Source: Trachelipus rathkii (Eukaryota > Arthropoda > Malacostraca > Isopoda > Trachelipodidae). Taken from it: a stretch of DNA of 30,000 nt. The stretch covers positions 1 to 30,000 of the forward strand of contig JABUQX010086846.1 in NCBI GenBank assembly GCA_015478945.1, given 5' to 3'. Of this stretch, positions 11,656 to 18,956 are shown in pieces (within the stretch, counting starts at the first letter, position 1; each line of letters starts with the position of its first letter). The position numbers were made by a program, and so were the translations under genes. Below the pieces are notes generated by a model. It was not told the DNA's origin. It made no database searches and saw only the letters and a list, made by a program, of their open reading frames with translations.

Positions 11656-11892
11656 TTAATGATAAACATTATTAACAGTGATAAAGAAGTACATGAAAAT
11701 TTGAAAATTGTATGCAAAATGAAAATGTTGAAATTGGCTACCAATATTTTGAAAAATCTGAAATTCAATACACAAGTCATAACTTAGATCATCGAGATAA
11801 GCTAGATCGTTATATTCCTCATAAATATATCCCCGAAAAGGAATTTGCACTTTAAAAGTTATATTAAGTGAATGATCCTTAGAAAACAACAT
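11656..11892 (-). CDS. ORF A, 78 codons, unknown (left)
   Basis: An ATG-to-stop frame of 78 codons just outside the BEL/Pao element, mirrored by an equally long intact frame at 25667-25903. The two predicted peptides differ at only about six residues, all in the first 30, while the last 50 residues (starting NDLAYLDDLSYDLC) are identical. I recognise no domain. The aromatic-rich C-terminus (FQHFHFAYNFQIFMYFF) could be membrane-seeking or simply a product of AT-rich codons. It may be an exon or a chance frame preserved because the arms are young; neighbouring non-coding DNA differs more. Confidence 0.3.
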   Translation of the reverse strand: MLFSKDHSLNITFKVQIPFRGYIYEEYNDLAYLDDLSYDLCIEFQIFQNIGSQFQHFHFAYNFQIFMYFFITVNNVYH

Positions 11893-12160
11893 TTCAATAT
11901 ACTAAGTGCCTTGCTTACTATCCTTTATTTTTATTTTTCCTTCCTTGAGGTGGTCGAACTTTAATGAGGACTCCTTGCCTCAAGCTCGGATGAGAATTTT
12001 GAATTGAAGATGTCATACAAAATGACTGTTGGTCAATTAATGCATATTCAGCTCTCAAATGTTCAAGTTTGCCCAATTACGGGAGATAGAATTTGATTCT
12101 CTCAATTTCAGGATAGGTATTTTTAATGAAAATAATGAACCAAATTAAGCATCTGAATTT

Positions 12161-12457
12161 TTGGAAAATTTTATGAACTTAAAAATATTGGGAATATTTT
12201 TAGTTTTTAAGAGAAAAGTCATTTCTCCAAATAAAAGTATTTATTTGCAATTTATTAAAAATATAAAGGGACATAATGCTCATTTTTGTGGAAAATTTCC
12301 CTCTGGACCACATGCATGTGGTGGTATGTCTTGGAGTAGCACGAAAAATGTTAAAGCATTTTTAAAGGAAACCACCCGTAAAACAGCCTTCTCATATAGC
12401 AACAACCCATGCGGAATTACTTACTATAATAAGTATAACTTACGTGCACCAGTATAA
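12161..12457 (+). CDS. ORF B, unknown, identical core in both arms (left)
   Basis: A frame of about 98 codons from a TTG (first ATG at 12173) to a TAA at 12455-12457. From FIKNIKGHNAHFCGKFPSG to the stop (69 codons, about 12250-12457) the peptide and the DNA are identical to the right-arm copy at 25092-25310. Just upstream the right arm has about ten extra bases; just downstream, after 12509, the arms become unrelated. The peptide has four cysteines (HFCGKF, HACGG, NPCGI) and a basic middle section. I do not recognise a family. A CGKF-SG motif also occurs in exon C at 13439. It may be an exon or part of an unclassified mobile element. Confidence 0.4.
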   Translation: MENFMNLKILGIFLVFKRKVISPNKSIYLQFIKNIKGHNAHFCGKFPSGPHACGGMSWSSTKNVKAFLKETTRKTAFSYSNNPCGITYYNKYNLRAPV

Positions 12458-12936
12458 TTCGATAGGAAATCTCGTTAATTTGCTAATGAATTTGTTGAAT
12501 TTTGGTTTTGATATGCCCGTTTGGTTTGTAACTGTCTCTGTTTTCTTATATAAGTTTCACAATGATTAATTTGTATTATATAACGTTCAAATTTTAATTC
12601 ATTTGCAGACTATGTTTTGTTACATGGTGTTTAGATCCTCGGCCTTCCCATAGGAAAATTATTGGCATATGCTTAAAAAAACTAAGTCAACCAAATTTTC
12701 CTCTAGTAAAAATAATGTAAAGAATAAAAAGAAAAATCTTTTTTTATTATAATCATTTTATCACCATGAGATGAAAAATATAAAAGTGCAACATTTAATA
12801 AGTAATAAAAAAGGGTTCGACTAAATCACAAAATATCCCTTTTAATTATTACAAAGAATTTGCACATAAAGCATTTTTACTAAAAAAAAAATCGGCCTCC
12901 TAATTATAACTTTTTATGAATTATGCTGTATTTTTT

Positions 12937-12937
<1 letters not shown>

Positions 12938-12974
<37 letters not shown>

Positions 12975-13005
12975 ATAAAATAATATATATATATATATAT
13001 ATATA

Positions 13006-13042
<37 letters not shown>

Positions 13043-13044
13043 TA
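12938..13044. repeat. Interrupted (AT)n microsatellite
   Basis: AT dinucleotide repeat with small interruptions; mirrored in the right arm by 24523-24640. Confidence 0.9.
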
Positions 13045-13276
13045 TTTTTGAAATAGTAAATATATGTACATTGCTTACCAGGTATTAAAAATAAGTTAAC
13101 ATTTTACACTTCCCCAATTTCCTCAGATCTAATTATCTATTTAAGAGGTTAACCAGCTTAAAGAAATTAAATTTTGCAAATTCGATAGGGTGATTTGCAA
13201 ATGCCTTCTGCTGCCTTTCAAAAATCATATTTCAATTTCATTATTACAGTAAAATATATTTTTGGCTAAAAATTAA

Positions 13277-13278
<2 letters not shown>

Positions 13279-13352
<74 letters not shown>

Positions 13353-13391
13353 CATATATAATTATATATATATTAATATATATATATATAT
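13279..13391. repeat. (AT)n microsatellite
   Basis: Long AT run, mirrored by 24168-24290 in the right arm, where the run is more interrupted. Confidence 0.9.
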
Positions 13392-13438
13392 CTATAACAT
13401 TTTGGAAAACATTTTTTGACTTGCATTTAAATTTACAG

Positions 13439-13653
13439 ATTCCAATTCACAGGTAGTTGTGCCAAATGGTACTTGCCAACAGAGGGTCAATGTCTCTGGC
13501 AATATATATTCTCTTCAAAGATTAGACCGAGCAGGTAAAAAACGAAGTCCCCAGGAACGTCACCTATGTGGAAAGTTTGTTAGTGGGAGTTTTGAAAGTG
13601 ACAGTTTTGAAAATTTGGGTGATTTGGGTAATTTTTTGCCGTGCTGGAAATAA
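13439..13653 (+). CDS. Exon-like ORF C, unknown (left)
   Basis: An open frame that starts directly after a good splice-acceptor context (TTGCATTTAAATTTACAG) and runs 71 codons to TAA. There is no ATG; the frame reads in from the acceptor with SNSQVVVPNGTCQQRV. It is polar and basic, with RLDRAGKKRSPQERHLCGKF and an acidic/serine patch (SGSFESDSFENLG). CGKF-SG echoes ORF B. The right arm has the same exon (23859-24125), but near the 3' end an indel moves it into another frame that stays open for 20 more codons; that longer tail exists on the left in a different frame. So either the left copy carries a frameshift or the right one does. Family not recognised. AATAAA overlaps the stop. Confidence 0.35.
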
Positions 13654-14522
13654 ATTTAAAAAACAAGTCCTTATTAAGTATATTAAAGGAGACATTGATA
13701 GCAAGAACGAACTAATCAACAAATTTGATTAAAGTTTACATGGCAATTTTATTATTAATAAAAAAATATGGCCTAGGTGTTTCAAAGTACGTTAACTGCC
13801 GCGTAACCCAGATATATTCCAGGCCACGTGTCTGATTTTTGGGTGACGGCTTTCATTTCGTTTGAAGCTTTGTTTTAAATATTTGGGTGACATGTTAATT
13901 TCAACGAGAAATAAAACTTATGGCCTCAGACGAACATTCTAACATAAGAGGCTTAGTCTTATATAAACATATAATGCTTATCAATGCAATTTTATGAAAA
14001 TACGATGAAAGAAATTAAAAAGGTTAAAAAAAAACTGGAAAATCTGATGTAAAAACTTCACCCATACATGGGTGTTATGGCCTCCTGTGGTTTTGCAATA
14101 AATTCAATTATCTCCATATTCTAAATGTCCTCAAATATTTTAAAGATTAAAAAAAAAAAAATGTAATGACATATTTCTTGCATTTATATCTTTCAAATTT
14201 TAAAAAAGTCTTGGCTCCAGGTGAAATTTTACCAAAATAGGCATGTCAGTTAGTGTAGTTTTCAGCATATTAACATTTCCTAGCATAATATATTTTTTAT
14301 TTACCAGTATATGAACAGCCTAATAATCGTATACTATTGTTGCATAATAGTAATAGTGGTATCTATCAAACTATGCAATTAGTATTATGAAGTTGTAGCG
14401 AAAATTGTGAAAATATCAGTTATAATTCAACATATAAAGTGACAAGGACATATTCCGGAAATATATATATTATATATATATTATTTTCATGCAAGATATA
14501 TATATATATATATATAATAATA

Positions 14523-14560
<38 letters not shown>

Positions 14561-15279
14561 TATATATATATATATATATATTATTTTCAAGCAAGTTTTC
14601 CTTTTATTATTACATTTTTAGGCTTATTCAGATACAACGATGATTTTCCAAGATTGTGGTTCAGAATATGTGAGAGGATAAAAGTTTTTTCTTCAGAAGA
14701 GCTTATTTTTTTCTGGAAGTAGATAGCTTTAGAAGTTCTGACTTCATATGAGATGAGCCATTTGGCACTCTTACGGAATGTCATTCAGAATAAATATCTC
14801 AATTAACTTTTTTTTTTTTTTGTCGAACGCTATTGATTGTAAGTTGTTGACTTATTTGAATTTATCTTTTTTTTTTATTTTTAATACTTAAGATATTTTA
14901 TCATCTACAAGAAATGGATGTTATTAACAATCAAAGTGAAAAATTCAAAAAATGTGTGAGCGGGCCAGTGCGACAGAAGACAATCTTAGAAATCCCAGGG
15001 AATGGCCCTGTACTTAGGGCTAGGCTGGTCATTTAAAGAATTGCATATACATATGCAAGACAGCTAATTAAAATTTTTCTAGATTACGAGAGAAACCGTT
15101 ACAGGTTTGTCGCATTCATAAAGCAAATAATAAAGTGCTCGCATTGCGCCGCCATGATGGTATGTGATGCGATAAAGTATTATTATTGTAATCTATTTAA
15201 CCATCAGTTAGATTGATGACATTGTTTCATACTCATTTTTTCAATACTCGTAATCTAGAAAATTGCATGTAAAATAAAA
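13654..15279. other. Unassigned sequence, strongly conserved between arms
   Basis: Bases 13740-13990 are almost identical to the right arm (about 23570-23830), a non-AT-rich block with no open frame that I can name. A possible 40-codon frame from ATG at 14913 (with KKCVSGPVRQKTILEIPGNG) is not recognised. A minus-strand frame at 14587-14784 has no known motif, and its end lies in a region that differs between the arms (14592-14640 against 22891-22948). Confidence 0.5.
14461..14582. repeat. (TA)n microsatellite
   Basis: TA repeat with interruptions, including one embedded ATTTTCATGCAAG spacer. It is mirrored by a much purer (TA)n of about 125 bp at 22954-23080. Confidence 0.9.
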
Positions 15280-15690
15280 CGGAATTTTTTCATTAGTTTG
15301 ATGAAAACTCTTGCTTTGCTCGTCGAAGAAGTATCCGTGCAAATGATTTCTAGCTGAATGAAAATTAGCGAGAGTGATAGGAGAACGAGAATTTTTACAC
15401 CTTCGATTCGTAGTCTCTAGTCTGAATGCCCAGAGAACAAACGATCGAACCATGGATTATGAGGAGAAAGATTAGTTGAAGAAGCAATGAACCTGCTCAT
15501 TCCCATCAACGATTACAGCTCCCTCCTCAATCTTTAAATCTTTATACATCCATCATTATTCATACTGAGGTAGCCATTTGTTAGCATCTGCAAACTTGGA
15601 GACTTTAACATTTAAGTCCCTGGGTCTAAATAATTTTATACATATATGAGGAACACCCACTTGACCTAAGAAATCGTTTAACGAAACACA
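15280..15690 (-). pseudogene. Non-LTR retrotransposon ORF2 fragment (left)
   Basis: On the minus strand, split over two frames, the sequence encodes NPWFDR, then SRSPITLANFHSARNH, then DEQSK. This is the pattern of the linker between endonuclease and reverse transcriptase in many arthropod LINEs of the Jockey/CR1-like kind (PWFD-C, later a SP--F--ARN-C---LRRAK stretch). Upstream, SKFADANKWLPQYE could be the linker's start. No endonuclease or reverse-transcriptase core is visible nearby, so this is a small fragment. It contains stop codons and at least one frameshift. The right-arm copy at 21836-22255 is nearly identical in the middle (about 100 bp with only small indels). Confidence 0.5.
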
Positions 15691-15742
15691 AACATGTCTC
15701 CTCATTTCCCCATTAATAATACAGTATTATTAAATTGATTAA

Positions 15743-15820
15743 CATTATTATTATTATTATTTAATTATTAATTATTATTATTTATTATTATTAATTATTA
15801 TTATTATTTATTATTAATTA
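15743..15820. repeat. (ATT)n microsatellite
   Basis: ATT repeat with interruptions, mirrored by 21714-21782. Confidence 0.9.
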
Positions 15821-15859
15821 CAAAAACTTCCTTTTAAACGTGCTTTATCTCCTTTTCAG

Positions 15860-15943
15860 AGGGTAACACGGGGAACTACAGGAAATTGAACTTTAAGGCC
15901 GGCAATCCCAAACCAGCCACCACTCTATTCACAAAGAAGGCTG
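15860..15943 (+). CDS. Cassette exon D, unknown gene (left)
   Basis: An 84-nt stretch of balanced base composition between a good acceptor (TATCTCCTTTTCAG) and a good donor (GCTG then GTAAGAA). Read with two leading bases it is open throughout and gives GNTGNYRKLNFKAGNPKPAT followed by a short basic tail ending KKAG; it would leave one base in the last codon. Flanking intron-like DNA is nearly identical to the right arm, but the interior differs strongly from the 83-nt right copy (21591-21673), which still ends AAAGAAGGCTG and has the same splice sites. The gene is not recognised. It may be a real exon or a splice-like coincidence. Confidence 0.35.
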
Positions 15944-16174
15944 GTAAGAACACGCAAAATTAAATCGATTTCTGAGCAGAATCTGCTCATTGGGGCACTT
16001 GTGTATACGACATAGAATGATAATTCCGATTTAAATTGTTTGAATAAAAACTGGTAAGTGATTTCGCAAAACTAGAATAGCTATAATTAGTTCCATAAGT
16101 GTAAAGGAGTTGGATTTTCAAAGGTTCTTAGAATATTATTCATCAGTTCGTATTGAAGAAATGATTCGTTTTAC

Positions 16175-16180
16175 TATATA

Positions 16181-16224
<44 letters not shown>

Positions 16225-16243
16225 GTATATATAATATTATATA
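16175..16243. repeat. (TA)n microsatellite
   Basis: TA repeat, mirrored by 21298-21375. Confidence 0.9.
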
Positions 16244-16419
16244 TTTATATAAAAAATAGAATCTTGAGATAATTTAAATTTCGGAAAACTATTTACTTGT
16301 TTTCCCAAATCTCCAGGATTTTAATTTTTTTTGGGAAGATTATCTGAATAATCTATTATAAATTAATAAAATAATATTTCATATTACATAATAAGTTGAA
16401 TAAATAAAAGGTTATTAAT

Positions 16420-16436
16420 TATTATTATTATATTAT

Positions 16437-16487
<51 letters not shown>

Positions 16488-16501
16488 TATTATTATTATT
16501 A
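16420..16501. repeat. (ATT)n microsatellite
   Basis: ATT repeat interrupted near its ends; mirrored by a perfect (AAT)n at 21050-21140. Confidence 0.9.
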
Positions 16502-16750
16502 TGCAATGAAAGGATCAGGTCGTTCACAAAAATTTTCATTTAAAACATTGAATTTATTCAACTTTTTTACCAATGTTAAAAAAAATAACTGCCTCAAGAA
16601 TTTCACATTGTATATAAGTAACAAGTAATTTAATCAGCATAGGGATGTCTTTATTTTATTTGTGCTATCATCAAAAAACTCTCTAATATCCAGAGACGGT
16701 TTCAAGTTTAAAATCTTTTTACCAAGTTAAATGAATTTGTACTCTAAATA

Positions 16751-17023
16751 TTGAAACTTAGACATGACCATTATCAATCTAGTTTGAAACAGCTTTTCGA
16801 GATTTATACGAATCAGTATAAAAAGACAAGACTCCATCCAACATTTCCAAGTGACTCTTCTCAGGAGCTCTGCGAGAACGATTTTAGAAGCCAAAGGGAA
16901 GATGCTAGTTCCATTGAGAGGTTGAAAACCCTACCCGAGTATATAACTCAAGGACTAGCATCGAAAACTATTGCGCCGAGAAAGTTTTCTAGAGTGCTCC
17001 AGGATCAAGAGTTTCGAGGCTAA
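16751..17023 (+). CDS. ORF E, unknown, 90 codons (left)
   Basis: An open frame from TTG (no ATG at the start) to TAA, polar and charged, with HDHYQSSLKQLFEIYTNQYK at its start. A possible donor (CTGGTAGGTG) lies about 45 bp past the stop. Two partial direct repeats of DNA, around 16887 and 17013 (GAAGCCAAAGGGAAGATGCT and GAGGCTAAAGGAAAGAAAATG), encode EAKGK-like peptides in other frames. The right copy (20527-20801) is frameshifted and carries stops. I recognise no family; the real coding frame, if any, may shift between exons. This could also be a remnant of the Merlin element's flank. Confidence 0.25.
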   Translation: MKLRHDHYQSSLKQLFEIYTNQYKKTRLHPTFPSDSSQELCENDFRSQREDASSIERLKTLPEYITQGLASKTIAPRKFSRVLQDQEFRG

Positions 17024-17877
17024 AGGAAAGAAAATGCTGGCCCAAATGACAGGGCGATAGACCAACCTGGTAGGTGTTATAGATTGTATAGAATATATTA
17101 CATTACAATTTTTCTTTTAAAAAGGAACGTTATTGTAAAATTTACTAGACAAATTAATTTATAAATTTAATTTTTTTACCCTAAATTTAAAAAATTATAG
17201 TCGCTATTTTATGAGTCGGAGAAAAATGCCACGTGTTTTGGACATTAACCCATTTTCATTTCTACACGTAATAGTATTTGACTATAGGGTGTCTCTCCTG
17301 TAGTTAAATTTGCAAACAAAATATGAATCTATCGGTTCTTTCGCACTCGATAGCCTTCACCTTTTTTCCAACCTTTCTCAGGTGTTCTTCATATATAATG
17401 AATTTTTTATTTTTAGAATGTCCAAGGTATTGAGTACCTAATTTAATAAGTAATTTTATTTTCTATCGTATTAGGTACTTCTCAAAACGATGCATTTACT
17501 GACGGGAGATTCAATTTTTCATAGGATTTTCAAAATTCATTATTCAGAGGCAAAGTGCAAACACTAAATAGCCTTCAGGGGATAAAAACAAATTTAATGT
17601 GTATACTTAACAAAACGTATTATAACCAAAACTGGCTAAGGTTTATATTCTGGCCGCGCTGTTTTTTCTATCTTCACTTTCTTATATTTTTTCCAGTATT
17701 AAAATGTTCGCTGATTTCAAAAATGCATTCACTTGAACTATAGTGAATAAGTCTATAAAAGAAATGTTGAGATTGTTAAAATCAGTTTCAAAGTACGTTT
17801 TGTTCGTGATGGTTCACAAAGATTTATGCTAAAAATTTGTTTCAGTGCTAAATTAGCTTTTGTCGTGAAAGTTGAAA
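17024..17877. other. Upstream region of the Merlin gene
   Basis: No gene seen. The sequence mirrors 19688-20526 except for two blocks (17588-17645 and 17677-17749), where the arms are unrelated. A Merlin terminal inverted repeat should lie here, but with the other end of the element missing I cannot locate it. A 62-codon frame at 17555-17743 spans the unrelated blocks and is not credible. Confidence 0.5.
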
Positions 17878-18606
17878 ATGAATTTGAATGATTTATATGA
17901 AATATTTTCGGAAGATTACTCATTACTCGCCTTTTTAAAATATTTTCATTTGATATTGGACCAATTGCAATGCAAAAAGTGCAGTAGTAATTGTGATATT
18001 ATTATGTACAATAATAAGTTTATGTTCAAATGCAATGTTCATACGTGTAGTGTAAAATATACTGTTTCACAGGTACATTATTGGTTTCATAATGTACGGT
18101 TAAGTCATAAAGATGCATTGCTTGTTATGTATTTCTTCACACAAGATATTTCAGTCACGCAAATTGTCAACTTAATTGGGATTAGTAAAAAGACTGTAAT
18201 AGATTGGTTTAACTTTTGCTGGGAAGTCTGCATTTTACATTGCATCGACAATAGTTCTAAAATAGGAGGTTTTAACAAGATTGTTGAGATAGATGAATCG
18301 CTATTTACTAAACGTAAATATCGTAAAGGTAGATATGTTCATGAACAATGGGTTTTCGGAGGGGTCGAAAGAGGTTCGAGGTTGTGCTTCCTTGTACCAG
18401 TTAAGAAAAGAGACGCACCAACACTTACACATATTATAGAGCAATATATAGAACCTGGAACACCTATTATCTCTGATTGTTGGAAAGGATATAATGACAT
18501 TGATCAGTCGAAATTTCATCATCTGAAGGTCAACCATTCGATCACGTTTAAAGACGAGGTTACAGGTGCTCATACAAATACAATTGAAAGCACATGGCAC
18601 AGGTGA
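17878..18606 (+). CDS. Merlin (IS1595-like) transposase, 3'-truncated
   Basis: A 242-codon frame from ATG at 17878. It begins with a zinc-ribbon-like part (C32, C35, C52, C57), followed by a helix-turn-helix-like stretch around residues 80-112 (SVTQIVNLIGISKKTVIDW). The DDE catalytic core shows D139 in VEIDES, D200 in ISDCWKGY and E237 in NTIESTW, the hallmark of the ISXO2/IS1595-like transposases that define Merlin elements in animals. The transposase would cut and paste the element in the nucleus. The frame stops five residues after E237, exactly where a (TA)n tract begins, so the C-terminal helices are missing. The last codons read CACAG then GTGAAT, which also resembles a splice donor. 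The start is the only ATG before the zinc ribbon; the frame is open back to a TTG at 17872. The inverted partner at 18957-19687 is inactive. Confidence 0.85.
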   Translation: MNLNDLYEIFSEDYSLLAFLKYFHLILDQLQCKKCSSNCDIIMYNNKFMFKCNVHTCSVKYTVSQVHYWFHNVRLSHKDALLVMYFFTQDISVTQIVNLIGISKKTVIDWFNFCWEVCILHCIDNSSKIGGFNKIVEIDESLFTKRKYRKGRYVHEQWVFGGVERGSRLCFLVPVKKRDAPTLTHIIEQYIEPGTPIISDCWKGYNDIDQSKFHHLKVNHSITFKDEVTGAHTNTIESTWHR

Positions 18607-18645
18607 ATATAATATATAATATATATATATATATTATATATATAT

Positions 18646-18677
<32 letters not shown>

Positions 18678-18883
18678 AATATATTTACTGCCATGGATTT
18701 AATGGGTTAAGGCTGCCCATGCATTTATATTTGCATTAGGTTAAGGTTTGATTAACCCTAAATATGTAATTTCTTGGTAATAAACGCAAATAATCTAACA
18801 ATACCTAACCCAAACCTAACCTAACTGCAAAATTAATAAATGCATGGCAGCCTTAACCCATAAACCTAGATAGTTAATATATA

Positions 18884-18930
<47 letters not shown>

Positions 18931-18956
18931 TAATATATATAATATATTATATCCCT
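18607..18956. other. Palindrome axis with TA tracts and telomere-like motifs
   Basis: Two (TA)n tracts (18610-18680 and 18881-18950) surround about 200 bp of mixed sequence that is itself an inverted repeat: GGGTTAAGGCTGCCCATGCA at 18704 pairs with the complement of 18838-18859. Inside lie TTAGGTTAAGG (18737-18747) and CCTAACCCAAACCTAACCTA (18804-18823), facing each other. The unpaired loop is at most about 45 bp (18760-18803), so the arms meet almost directly. Confidence 0.8.

Larger units (their letters stand above)
12458..13438. other. Non-coding stretch with block of arm-specific DNA
   Basis: No gene seen. Bases 12510-12694 have no counterpart in the right arm, where a different sequence of 159 bp (24882-25040) occupies the same place. 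The rest aligns to the right arm. Two AT microsatellites lie at 12938-13044 and 13279-13391. Confidence 0.6.
15944..16750. other. Intron-like or intergenic DNA with microsatellites
   Basis: No gene seen. Bases 16053-16130 are unrelated to the matching place in the right arm (21415-21481), while DNA on either side matches closely. Confidence 0.55.
7554..18780 (+). repeat. Left arm of giant palindrome
   Basis: This stretch matches the reverse complement of the sequence from the axis to the right edge of the window. Matching landmarks all sum to about 37,555-37,590: LTR boundary 7688/29866, LTR boundary 11491/26072, ORF A 11892/25667, exon D 15860/21673, Merlin frame start 17872/19687. The arm's true outer end is unknown because its partner runs past base 30,000. 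Identity is close to 100% in several blocks and falls to none in others. Confidence 0.95.

Noticed and set aside
15241..15453. 70-codon frame taken as a stand-alone gene
   Set aside because: It is a frame-mixed part of the LINE fragment, not an independent protein.
18301..18600. 99-codon frame antisense to the transposase, and 18957-19184 in the right arm
   Set aside because: Shadows of the Merlin coding strand in both arms.
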